This document shows, piece by piece, positions 31,113 through 42,926 of a stretch of DNA of 64,000 bases. The stretch comes from Pyrenochaeta sp. MPI-SDFR-AT-0127 (taxonomy: Eukaryota; Ascomycota; Dothideomycetes; Pleosporales; Cucurbitariaceae). The stretch is taken from contig JAGTJM010000027.1 in assembly GCA_020747015.1 (NCBI GenBank), positions 310,001 through 374,000 of the forward strand, in the 5' to 3' direction. Every line of letters starts with the position of its first letter. Position 1 is the stretch's first letter. Under the pieces are notes generated by a model. The model was not told the origin of the DNA. It saw nothing but the letters and a program-made list of their open reading frames with translations, and made no database searches. Both the position numbers and the translations under genes were made by a program.

Positions 31113-32088
31113 CGTTGTGGTGATTTAGAGGCTGTTGCGAGTCGAGTTGCTTCTGAGCTCGTCTGTGAGTGTCGCGTTTCGTGAATTTCTCGAGAAGCAG
31201 ACTAGTCCCCAGCGAAAGAGGAAAGGTGCAGGGCCGCACGTTCATCACGTGCTAGTCCTTTGTCCAACGTCCAACATTTACAACCGCGTTCTTTGATCGT
31301 GGTAGGCAATTGGATTGCAATGGTCCATTCACATGTAGCGAATAGTGTATATACTAGCTTTCCTTGCTCATTGGGCACAGCGAATGATTATTGCGAATAC
31401 ACCCCTACGAGGACACTCCAAGGCGTTCAAGACTACGCACTGCATACTTGACATCTCCAAGAATACGCTCACCCCAATTTCGGGGCCGTGCAATCTCCGC
31501 CAGCATGTTTGTCGTACCTTTGTCCCGTTCATGAGAGCCTTGGACCCGTTCATCTTGCATTCTCGGAAGAAGCACGGATGGCACCGGGCCGACGAAGAAC
31601 CAATCGAACAGTCTTTCGGACCGGCAGCTTGCCAATCAAGGACACAGCACAGCGCCTGCTACGCACTCCACTGTGTTTCAAACGTCAACAAACCTGTACT
31701 TCTCCACACTTTCCCCAGGCCCTAGTTATCCGGTTTCTCTTGTGCCCAGCTTGAGCTCCAAGCGGATACAGCTCCGGCTAAATAAGCATTTTAAGGGTAC
31801 ATTCACCCCGCCTTGTAACTTCTTTCAACTGAACGCCGATCCGCGTTGTTACCAGGGCATGTACATCATCTACTGCACTTGCCTCAATGATGACGGGAAC
31901 TGCGGGGATTGAGCCTTGGGTGCAGATGATGTTCTGTGAGTGGCATAGTTGTGTGGCCCGAGCGAATTGTATGTTGCATTTCTAAGCTACAGCGGGTAAC
32001 AAGGCTCTGACTATAAAAAGGCCATGTCGCTCCTCGGATGCTCGCAAGATACAGATTTGTCGAGTGATTTACGGCATCCTTGGGCATC
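31113..32088. promoter_or_regulatory. Divergent region PRP19 / GH31 with TATA box
   Basis: A 976-bp gap. A strong TATA box (TATAAAAA) at 32012-32019 lies 77 bp before the GH31 ATG. The middle part (31260-31900) has open frames on both strands without family features. This gap marks the change from core to accessory genes. Confidence 0.5.
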
Positions 32089-35000
32089 ATGTTCGCTAAA
32101 GGACTTCTCGTCCTTGGTTCAGCACTTCCTGCGTTGGCAGGCTCTTTAGCTAAACGTCAAAGTTCTTCCCTCGAAGCCTGCCCTGGCTATAGTGCTAGCA
32201 ATGTCCAAGATAATGGCTCTAGGGTTACCGCCAACCTTGCCCTTGCTGGTACCGCTTGTAACGTCTACGGCGATGATTTGACTGACTTAAGGTTGGAAGT
32301 TGAATATCAAACCGGTACGCTGAGAGCTGAACGATGATCAACTTTCTCGTCATGATCAAATGTAACTAACAAACACGACAGAAAATCGTCTTCATGTCAA
32401 AATTTACGATTCCGCAGAGCAAGTTTTTCAGATTCAAGAGTCTATCTGGCCTAGGCCCTCAAATGACGACAATGTGGGCCCTGAAAGATCGTCTCTCGCT
32501 TTCTCTTGGACTGACAACCCATTCTCATTTGCCATTACCCGAAAGGAGACGAACGAGACGCTCTTTGATACATCTGCGGCAAACCTTGTCTTTGAAACGC
32601 AATACCTCCGACTAAGGACAAAATTGCCTGATTCGCCTAACCTCTATGGTATTGGTGAGCATACAGATCCATTCCAGCTGAATACTACAAACTATACTCG
32701 AACAGTAAGGCGGATTCATTCTTAAGGCTTCAAAATCTAACCAAAAACAGCTCTGGAATCGAGATGCTTATGGGACGCCATCAGGATCAAATCTTTACGG
32801 TTCTCATCCAGTGTACTTTGATCACCGAGGCGAGAATGGCACTCATGGCGTCTTCTTGGCTAGCTCAGCAGGCATGGATATCAAGATTGACGATTCCGAT
32901 GGCACTTTCCTTGAGTACAATGCCTTGGGCGGAATTGTTGACCTGTATTTTCTTGCTGGCCCCAGCCCCAAAGAAGTTGCTGTACAGTATTCCGCTCTGT
33001 CTGGTCTTCCAACAATGATGCCGTACTGGGGGTTTGGCTCCCATCAGTGCAAGTATGGGTATCGCGACGTTTGGCAGGTGGCTGAAGTAGTGGCCAATTA
33101 TTCTGCAGCAGATATCCCACTCGAGGTAAGGATTCCGAAAATGACCAGAAATCATTGGCTAATTCCAATAGACGATGTGGACAGACATTGATTATATGGA
33201 GCTACGCCGACTATTTACTTTGGACCCAGAGCGCTATCCGCTGGACCTTGTACGTCAGCTCGTGGATTATCTTCACCAACACCAACAGCACTATATTGTC
33301 ATGGTCAACTCTGCTATATGGAGAGGTGACAATGATGTTTACAATGATGGCGCGGAGCTTGAAGTGTGGCAGAAGAGAGCCAACGGCTCCTTTTACGAAG
33401 GAGCTGTTTGGCCAGGACCGACAGTTTTTCCTGACTGGTTCCATCCAAATACTCAAAAATACTGGGACGACAAATTCCTGGATTTCTTCAGTCCAGAAAC
33501 TGGAGTCGATATTGATGGACTGTGGAACGATATGAATGAGCCTGCTAATTTTTGCCCATACCCCTGCGCGGATCCCGATGGTAAAGCTTCCACTTCGCCT
33601 GCATGAATATCGGCTCACTAACCTTTACCTAGCCTACTCGGAGACTTCAAAAAACCCACCAAAGCCCCCACCAGTGCGTGAGAATGCAGAAGGGCGCCAA
33701 ATTCCAGGCTTTCCTGCAGGCTTCCAGCCACAGTCGAATTCCAGCGCTACCAAACGATCCCTACAGTCACATCAATCCAGTGCTGGACCTTTCAAGCGTT
33801 TTGGTTTAAAGCGACAGGCCTCTAACAATTCTGAAAACCTAACAGAATACCTAGGCCTACCTGGGCGTGACCTGATCAACCCTGGATATAAGATTAACAA
33901 TAGAATGGGTTCAATCAGCAATTTAAGCATGGATACTGATATTCAAAATTACGACGGGACATACCACTACGATACTCACAACTTCTGGGGTTCCATGATG
34001 TCTATTGCCTCTAGAAAATCTATGCTTGCTCGTCGTCCAGAGAGCCGGCCATTGATCATCACAAGATCCACGGTACGTCGTAAAGACTTCTTGTAATTTT
34101 CACACTAACGTTTTGGGTAGTTTGTGGGCCTTGGGCGCTATGTAGGCAAATGGCTTGGTGACAACGTTAGCACGTGGGAGCAATATCGCTTTAGTATCGC
34201 CGGTGTTCTGAATTTCGCGTCCATCTTCCAAATTCCTATGGTAGGCCCCGACATCTGTGGCTTTGCAGGCAACACGACGGAAACGCTATGCGCACGTTGG
34301 ACTACTCTTGGCGCTTTCTACCCTTTCATGAGAAATCATGCTGGCGATACATCAATCTTCCAAGAATACTACCGATGGAATTTGACCTCGGCAGCGGCAC
34401 GCAAAGTCATTCCAGTCCGATACCGACTTCTAGATTACTTCTACACCGCCTTCCATCGGCAAACCACCACTGGTCTTCCAGCGCTTAATCCCCTGTTTTA
34501 TCACTACCCTGGAGATTCTAACACCTTTGGCATTGAACACCAATTTTTCTTCGGCGACGACATTCTCGTATCGCCCGTTCTCGAAGAAAACAGTACAAGT
34601 GTTAGCATTTACCTTCCAAACGAGATATTCTACGACTACTGGACCCTCGAACGCGTTCGCGGCAATGGTTCGTACATTAACCTAACTGATGTTGGCTTCG
34701 ATACAATCCCGCTGCACATTCGCGGTGGTTCTATTCTGCCTCTCCGCGCTGAATCAGCGAATACCACAACGGAGCTCAGGAAGCAGAACTTTGTACTCTG
34801 GGTCGCGCCCAATGCTACGAATCAAGCTCATGGTACTCTGTACCTTGATGATGGTGACAGTCTGGAACAAAAATCGACATCGAACATTGCATTCACATAT
34901 GACAACGGTAAATTCAGTATGACTGGAGACTTTGGGTATCAGACCGATCTTGTAATCCAGAATATTACTGTTCTGGGCAGCAACCAGATTGCCCAAGGCC

Positions 35001-35146
35001 CAGTGGCCTTGACGGGCGAATATACGCACACATTCAGTGGAAATGGTAGCTCAGGTCCCGAGTTCGAAGGAGCGGCAACGCAAGAACGAGTCAGTTTTGG
35101 TATTCTAGTCGCCGTCCTGACCAGCTTGATGCTCTTCGTTTACTAA
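32089..35146 (+). CDS. Secreted GH31 alpha-glucosidase, probably GPI-anchored
   Basis: Hydrolyses terminal alpha-linked glucose from maltose or starch fragments. Six exons: 32089-32314, 32382-32704, 32751-33125, 33172-33580, 33633-34072 and 34121-35146; 932 residues. A signal peptide (MFAKGLLVLGSALPALAG) is followed by a KR site. The nucleophile is Asp ~428 in DGLWNDMNEPANF and the acid/base is Asp ~605 in KWLGDNVSTW; PLIITRSTF, PMVGPDICGF and PFMRNHAGD are other GH31 signatures. A Pro/Ser-rich insertion (NPPKPPPVREN, SNSSATKRSLQSHQSS) lies between them at about 450-500, as in fungal AgdB-type enzymes. The C-terminus is hydrophobic (SFGILVAVLTSLMLFVY) after a Gly/Ser stretch, a typical GPI-anchor signal. 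At least ten N-glycosylation sites are visible. It seems intact. Confidence 0.92.
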
Positions 35147-38100
35147 AGTGCACCACAACATATTTCAGCCGTCAGGAGAGTTTGTTTTAGATTCATTGGC
35201 TAGAAAGAATATAAATCCCCGATCAAATCATCACCGAATACAACGAAAGGGTGTGCACACCACGTTCGCAATCATGTGTACCTACCCGCCACTCCAGTGC
35301 AAAAACCGTTCCATGCAGTGAACTCTCACCATGACCGCCGAAAAGCAAGCTCACATTGGCTGCTTCTTATTTTTATCTACCACGTTGTGCAAAACCATTT
35401 GTTCTTCTTCGTGATGGCGACATTTAACTGACGCACTTGCCATTTGTCGATCTTCCGACATCACCCGGCAGCAAGACTCGAGCTACATCAGCTGATTGTA
35501 TATGAATTTCTTGTCTCTAAAACATCATTCTAGTAAATCTAGGTTGCTTTTTGATCTCTTCAGTCAGATGATCATTGCTCTTGTTGACATGTCAGTGAGG
35601 AAGCATTCGTTATCTGTCGGTGCCCGAATCCTGTCCTTGGTATGCTATGCATATCTCTTGTGTGAACAATAGCATCGATATTTCTGGTCCTCATCTCATG
35701 TGATATATGGCATGACTAGACAGGCTATTACACGTAGTGAACTCCAGCCATGCAAACATGGTACGAAGAACTGATTGCATAACGTTGTACGAAACAATCA
35801 CGTTACCCAATTGTTTATAAGCATGAATTACGTTGTAAAACTAGGAGAAAAAGGTTAAAGCCGATATCTGAGAGAGCTCTGGTTCTTCGCATATGAGATA
35901 ATTACAAACAAGGACTCATGAAGCGCAGAGGGGGACCACTGCGACAGGGAATCAGGCAAGGACGACCCACTGAAAATCATCTGGCTCCACTTATTCTCAT
36001 TTGTTCTAGAACCTGTCTCAACTCCCAAGAACAGCATGATTCATGCGGTTGTTCATGACAATGATTCCAGGTTCACTAGTGCTTAGCTTGAATATCAGTC
36101 TCGATACACTATCATAGCTGTGCCATTCACCGCCTCTAGCTCAGTCTCCAAGCATTCAGATTGCGAATATCGAATAGCAATCTCACTGCAGACAAGATGG
36201 TCATTTAAAATGACTCTGGTTTATGTCTGACAAAGAATAAGAGCCGAATCAGAACGTTTGCTTTTGTCTGTAGCTTTTACTACTGCCAAGATCTGGCTGT
36301 CTCACCAGCGGGCCAACGCAGCACGACTACAGCCCTGGAATCATGCCGCAGAATTGTTTCTTTATTTTCCCTTTAGGTAATGAGACTGTTCATTTAGCAA
36401 AACATCCACTGAACGGCTGGCAATCAAATTTGCGGGCCTTGATAGGGTGGTCTGAACGATCAGTTGAATAGTAACCAAGTGGAAGCTTCCCATACTTCAT
36501 GCTATGGCTGTGGGACGGCTTGTACCGGATACCGTATCCTGATATCAAATACGGTCAGGATTCATCTCACCTACCGCTTTTGCGCCGTGCACTAGGAGTG
36601 ACTAGCTTTTCTGACCCTTGCCGATTTCTGTAACATCACGATTGCCTCAGCCTGGAAGCACACGTGCAAAGCTAAGCTAATCAAAAGGACTGTGAGCTTC
36701 CCTGCATGCCGAATAAACTTTGTTTACATTGCTGTGCATGAAAAGACTTTGCCTTTCTACATTACCAACTACTCTGTTCTGGAGCTTCACATCGTTCAGA
36801 AATATGGGCTAGCAGAGAAGCACCTGCCATGTTTAAAATGAGGCCATACGTACGGGGCAGTGATTCAATTAACTCGAAAGACACTAGTGTCAGTGAAGGT
36901 GCCTGCAACTGACGCTGGGATACACGCGGTTGAAAGACTTTAACAGATTACAGGGTGTCCGTTGTCAATGTGCAGACCATTGTACGTCCAAATATAAGTG
37001 AGGGGGGCCATCCTCCTTTCGATGAATGTTATTAGTGAGCACAAAAGCACTTTTAGTAAGGAGTGCGCGAATTGAGAAAACCTTGGAAGTCAAAGTTCGT
37101 TATGGTGTTTTGTTTCCTGTTGCTCCTCTATTCCCAACATGCGGTATCTCTTTATGTGATGGTAATACGTAGAACCCAAGTTCAATATATGAGGGAATTA
37201 AGAACGAGTTCTTGCTGTCAGTATATAAGTGTTATAGATCACTTCAGAAGCTACTCACTTTGGCATCAATCACAATTACTGTGCCTAATGTTTGGATTGA
37301 TGCGAACATACAGTGCTTTCTGCATAGAGGAGTAAGCCCCGGAGGCTATCTACAAAGAGGCTCACATAATATAGGTAATAGAACATCGCCCGAATATTCA
37401 TTGCACAATTTAGTAAGAACTCGAGTCTAGACCCGCGGGGCTCGTCGTCACTGTGCAGAGAACCTGGCAGCAGCTTTCCTCATAGAGCAGCTCGGAAAGT
37501 TTACTTACCAAGAGCCACGCCACGTGAGATGAGGATATAGGTATTATGGGCAGTTGATTTGCTGATGAGCCCCTGTGGCTCCGGACGAGTGTACTACGCC
37601 AATCGTGTGAAGTCCATAGTGGATGCCAAGGAAATTCCATCCACCACATGTCATTCGAATGCCTAGGAATATTTTTTATTCTCAACTTATATAACCTTTT
37701 ATAATATAGTCATGCTCATATGGAATGTGGTAGCATCCTGACGACCTGCAATAAAGTTGGTGTGTAGCTCTGAGCTATGCAGCGACCCCATCATTTCATA
37801 CAACCCATGAACAATTCTCAAACTTATTATTACTCCAGCTAGCTGCAAAAAACACACCAGCATTCTAAATCTAGAAACCAAGAAAAGATCCCTCAGATCA
37901 ATTAGGAGTTGATGGGAAGAGCGGTTGTATATATTCAATGATCCTGGGCTACCCTGACACGCAAGCTCTTTGGGATGCGAGTGCGAGTTTCAGATACGAG
38001 TGCGAGTACGCGTATTAGTGCCACTCCCCGTTTTAAAGCAACACGCCGATCATTGTAAATCAGGAATAAAGTCTACGTCATTGGTGAAACATCAGCAGTA

Positions 38101-38466
38101 ATCAGATGACCTCCTATTGGCTTCTATTCGCTACAAAACAGCGGCAATCCTTGACACTGCCCCAGATCCACAGAATAACCTCCGAGAAGGTGTGGCTGCG
38201 GATGTCGCCCGGCAAGCATTGTCTAGCGCGCCACGATCTTCAGTAACCCGTTAGGTACTACTTGCGAGATTAAAGATGTGGATCTAAGAAAGCACTGTTC
38301 CGTGTTTATTGAGCGCACTTGTGCGCGAAGGGTTGACAATGAGCTATACCCACAATCAGCAGTATTTAAAGGCAGCCATGAACCCCAATCCTCAATATCA
38401 ACCGCATTCGAGTCCAATTCTTCAATACTCGATTAGTTTCCAGAGTTTTATATTCCAACAACCATC
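35147..38466. other. 3.3-kb gene-free region with CPO promoter at its right end
   Basis: No gene, RNA or clear repeat was recognised. Codon-like bias is absent and all frames are short. At the right end a TATA-like box (TATTTAAA, 38363-38370) is about 100 bp before the peroxygenase ATG, followed by a CA-rich leader. The rest could be old transposon sequence beyond recognition. Confidence 0.4.
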
Positions 38467-39419
38467 ATGAAACTCAGCTTGCTTATCGTTACCACTGCGG
38501 TTCTTGCATCCGCCAAGCCACCTAAAGGCCAATATGGCACTTTGAATCCTCACTCATGGATTCCTGGCGGGCCAAATGATTGTAAGACTGTGCTGCATTA
38601 GGGAAATTAGGACTATCCTAACGATATACAGTCCGCGGGCCATGCCCGATGATGAATACCCTCGCAAGTAGGTATCCAAGTTCTCCGCATCACTCCAACA
38701 TACTGACACTCTAGACCATGGCTTCTTGCCTCGTGATGGCCGTAATATTACCAGGGCCAATGCTATTGCCGCCCTAGGCAACGGTATCAGCTTTGACGAA
38801 AACCTTGCGGGAATTATGTGGGACCAAGCCATCATCGCGAACCCTGAACCCAACGCTACGCTTTTCACTCTCGACCACCTCAATGTGCACAACCTTCTCG
38901 AGCATGATGCTAGCTTGAGCCGTTCCGATGCATACTTTGGCAACAACCACGTGTTCAATCGAACAGTCTTTGATACGAGCCGACAGTGGTGGACGGATAA
39001 AACACTCACGGCAAAGCAGATAGCTCACAGCAAGATTTTCCGTCAAGTCGTATCCCGTGCATCTAATCCAAACTATACCTTCACTGCATCTGTGGAGAAC
39101 TTCAGTCTCGGTGAAATGGCTGCTCCATTCATCGTATTCGGCGACATGGTCGCGGGTACAGTTGAGAGAGCATTGGTAGAGTTCTTTTTTGGTAAGCAAA
39201 GTGTGAAAATGAAGAAACATAGACACGAGACCTAATTTTCACGCAGAGAATGAGCGTTTGCCCACTGAGCTGGGCTGGAAGAAAAAGGCAGTTCCAGTCA
39301 CTCTCGAGAACATTATGGCTACATCCGCGCTAGTTCGAAACGCTACGAACCTTATTACAGGTTCAGCGGCAGCAGCACCTCACAAGAGCCGCGATTTGCA
39401 TGCCGGACTAGCGTTTTAG
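38467..39419 (+). CDS. Secreted chloroperoxidase-fold heme-thiolate peroxidase (UPO-like)
   Basis: Family enzymes use H2O2 and a Cys-ligated heme to halogenate or hydroxylate substrates outside the cell. Four exons: 38467-38581, 38632-38667, 38715-39191 and 39247-39419; 266 residues, the size of short unspecific peroxygenases. A signal peptide (MKLSLLIVTTAVLASA) is followed by the heme-ligand motif FRGPCPMMNTLANHGFLPRDG with Cys ~43, encoded across a 36-bp micro-exon. The acid-base region is EHDASLSRSD (Glu ~113, His 114, Asp 115), as in short UPO/CPO enzymes. Several NxS/T sites are present. It begins a group with a ketopantoate reductase-like gene and an NRPS-like gene. Whether it halogenates or hydroxylates cannot be read from sequence. 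Confidence 0.92.
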
Positions 39420-39923
39420 ATGAATTTTCAACAAGAATTGAGGGTAGGGGGTTGTGACCTTGAATGGATCTGGCGAGTTACCCTAACAGTGTCGTAGATT
39501 GCTGCACAGAAAAATAAGGGTCCAATGCTCTCGATGGATTTTTCGGATGGATAATATGTTCGTAGCTATGGTGTTATCAAAGACGTCCTAAGCATAGATT
39601 GAAGCAAATTTGAAGCTGGTTCCGCTGCTTCCAGGCTATACTCTCTTTTTCTTTGCAAGTTCATTGGCCGCAAGGTCGTGATGAATCAGCGTGACATACG
39701 AACAGGAAACTATTCTTTTTTTTTGGAAAGGAATCACATCTCAGGAAGATATGACCTAATGCTTATGCCTCAGAGCACGCAGATAGATCCGGCGCTCATG
39801 CACGTTTTATGCACTGATTATTGTGTGTAACCTTTAACATTTCATCTATACTACGCCCGATAATAGTTATACGTGGGCCAAGTTTTATTTTGCCTTCTAC
39901 AGGACAGCTACGAAGGCAGTGAA
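39420..39923. other. Convergent intergenic region
   Basis: 504 bp between facing 3' ends of the peroxygenase and reductase genes. AT-rich, with a T9 run near 39716-39724. No gene is seen. Confidence 0.35.
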
Positions 39924-41081
39924 TTAGAGCGTACTTCTAGTGCTCAGGTTCTGTGAGACGTCGATACCATAGTTGAAATCATGCTCTTTTGGTGTGTAAA
40001 GCGGGGAGGTTGATTCTTGAATTTGCCTGTTCATCTCCAATAGCGCATGGTACACCATTCTGACTGTTGGTACTGGAACGCGCACCTGATCTGCCTGCCT
40101 GATGATGTTTCCTAAAATGACTATCAATTATCAACCGTTCAATCTCATCTGGACTTTACTAACCACAAAGCGAGTCCACCTCCATCAACTTCTTCTGCCG
40201 CGCATCCTGCAGCATTGACGGTGCAAGGGAAGGATTATTTCTCGCAAACTCGATCGTTTTAGCCGGTAAATCCTCAGGAAGCGAGATGCCCATCTTCACC
40301 GCTACGTTGAATGTTTCATTGGCAAGCTGACGAACTGTCTGTAGATAGGGGGAAGCAAGCAAAGGATGTGTTTCAAGTCCGGAAAGTGCGGTCATCGGAT
40401 TCCAGGCCCCGTTGAAGATCTGCTTAGTCCATCGTTCAGCCCGCACATCATTGATGTGTTTGAACTTTTCGTCCAGGCTGACGAATTCCTTCAGTCTAAT
40501 TTGGTCAACAACAGTCCCACTATCCTCAGGCATGTCGTATGTCCCAATATGGAAAGCATGCGGGCGAATGTTGGATACCTGCTGGACAATACCAGGAATA
40601 GGTTGTAGACAGCTGATGTAGCACACAGCAGAAAGAACAGTGTTGTTTCGAAACGCATGACGCAACGGCGCCTCAACACCAACACCATTCTGAACAGACA
40701 CAAGCGCCGTCTTCGTTGATACAGCATGTGCCAGCTCCTTCACAAAAGAGAGACCATCGGACGTGGTCACTTTGTTGGCACAGACCACATAGTCGAAAGA
40801 CATGTCAGACACCTCACGTGTTGATCGAAGGACACGATAAGGCCTGAATGTACCGTTGCCCCACATCTTGGTCTTCATCTGGATCCCTTGGTGCCTGGCG
40901 GCTTCATAATTCGATCGACAGACAACGGAGACCCTGGCATGTGAGTTCTGCGCCAATCTCCAACCCAGCGTGGAGCCAACAGCTATTTTGAAGGGTCAGT
41001 GCCAGTATCCGACAACTTCGCCATGAATTCCATACCTCCTGTGCCAAAGACGAGAATGTCGAGAGGCTTCTGAATATTCAT
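39924..41081 (-). CDS. Ketopantoate reductase-like (ApbA/PanE) oxidoreductase
   Basis: Family members reduce 2-dehydropantoate to pantoate with NADPH, the pantothenate pathway step; many fungal paralogues act on other 2-keto acids. Exons 41081-41036, 40982-40164 and 40111-39924, phases matching, 350 residues. The first exon and second join to form the Rossmann motif FGTGAVGSTLGWRLA. Then come DYVVCANKVTTSD (conserved Lys), VSVQNGVGVEAPL (Asn-Gly) and the C-terminal domain RAERWTKQIFNGAWNPMTALSG with SMLQDARQKKLMEVDSLCGN, which holds the conserved Ser-Met-x-x-D and Glu-x-D residues. The last exon gives IRQADQVRVPVPTVRMVYHAL. It is divergent to the NRPS-like gene across 1.85 kb. A metabolic role in that locus is inference. 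Confidence 0.9.
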
Positions 41082-42926
41082 TCTAGAGATCCTTGGTTCA
41101 GCACATTGAGCGGATAATTAGATTGAGACTCCCCGATCGCTGGAGATTCTAACAAGTGCAGAGATCAATAGGTAGAAGGGTGAAGATGGGGTGACTGAAA
41201 GGGGGCATTGGACATCCAGAGGTGCGTTGCAACATGGATGCTTCTTGGGACTCTCAAATCAATATGCCCACATGAAACCTTTAGGTACCGAAAGCGGTGA
41301 ACTGCTGGGAATGACCAAGCAGTTATTCTCCTTACTGTACCCCCAAGCAACGAACCAAAGGCGCTCATTGCTCTGGTTCGACAGGCTGTGAACCGTTCCC
41401 AACACATCCCATTTGATCATTTAGGCATAGGCTCAACAATTACTACCAACAATTTTGTGATAATACAAAAACACAAATCGATCTGATGTAGTTGGATGTA
41501 CACATTTTTAAGGAGCATGCCACTGCGATTGGTCTAAAGAAGAGTGTGGTAGCACCAGTTCGCGGGTGGCCATGCCCATTTCCTGGACTCGCTCACCTAA
41601 GACGTTATTTTACGTGTTCAAGAACGTCCGCGTTCAGCATTCCAACCGTTTTCGTGTCCACTTTCTCCACAGTGCAACAACTCAACAAACGCGCTGTGCC
41701 TGGCATCAACGATGAGATTTAGTTTACAAGATCTCATTCGTAAGAGTTACAATTCATTTTCATATTGCGCGAATCCTTGTTGACTCTCTTGTCTTTCCTT
41801 GAAGAGTACGACATAGTCAATAAGCATCTGTTTGAAACATATCGAGGATAAATGTGACCGCATAGCCTCTCTTCGTTCTGAGAGTTTGTACGTATCAATA
41901 ATATACCTAAAAGCGATCGTTACCACGCCACTCCTGGTTCTCCTTTCTGGGACATCCCTGTATCTTCGTCGTTGGCAGTAATCCCTTCCGCAGGACTTGG
42001 CCTTACCAGTGTCAAAATACGACCGGAGCGCAATTGGTCGAGGATGTGGTTGGAATGGTGTTGCAACATGCTTAGTGCCCGCTGTCAAAATGCTTATACA
42101 GGAACGCTTGCGGAATCCGTCCAATGCACAGCAATGGCGGAGTTGCGCGACCCAAAGATCATTCCATCCAATTTCACTCCGCGGAGCGAGGGTGGAATGC
42201 TAAGCTTTTGATCAAAGACTTGCTTCTATCTGATTGGATGGGAGACGCTAGTGGCTCCGTGGAGTCACTTCTCAACATGATGTCATTCTCAGTTGATGAA
42301 AGTTGTTGCTTTCCTGCTTGAATTGAACTGACCCCGCCAGCATTGGATATAGTCATATTGTTATCCAAGGGCTCAAGTCTTAAATTGAATCACCATCTCT
42401 GCATTGGAGTAGATCAGTAGAGTAAAATGCGGCGAAGCAAATGTCATTTAGCGTGCAGTAGCGCTCACCGCTTCCGAGACCGAGCTAGTCCCATCCTGCT
42501 CCAAGTTTCACTATATACCTGCTCCACGGTAACGTTAGAAGAAAGGTACCGGTACCTGCTTTGTAAAATTGATATCTCGTGTTACCCTCGGTTATGGTTG
42601 TGCCGAGATCGGCGAGTTTCATTGAAAGATTGTCTCGTCGGTTCACATCCTTCATAAACTTCTCTGTTTGCGGAGCACTTAGGTGTCATCCCGTTGAGTT
42701 TCATTCGGAAGGCATGGATGCAACGTCGCATCTGCAATTTCGGAGGGATGTGTGCAACAAGTGCAGTTGCTGATCCCCGAAAGAGGTAACGACGTATAGT
42801 TGCAGATCATTCCAAGTCCTTGGTGGTGGGAAGCTCAGGGTGTACTTGACCTGCATGATGTCTTAGAAGAGCCTCGCAGCACGAAGGCTTGCCTAACAGT
42901 GTAAAGATTACATCTGTACTTTCTAG
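41082..42926. promoter_or_regulatory. Long divergent intergenic region, reductase / NRPS-like gene
   Basis: 1.85 kb between head-to-head genes. No intact gene. Open frames at 41747-42124 (-) and 41972-42211 (+) overlap and have no recognisable domain. A GGTACCGGTACC palindrome lies near 42545-42556, a possible regulator site. Nothing else can be named. Confidence 0.35.

Noticed and set aside
33536..34096. Separate 186-residue plus-strand gene
   Set aside because: It contains GH31 exon 5; the sequence before 33633 is intron and belongs to the spliced GH31 gene.
37063..37335. 90-residue open frame in the gene-free stretch
   Set aside because: No homology features, no plausible start context; hydrophobic start looks random.
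42545..42556. GGTACC palindrome repeat as a confirmed regulator site
   Set aside because: Short and unsupported by a second copy; reported only as a possibility in the intergenic note.
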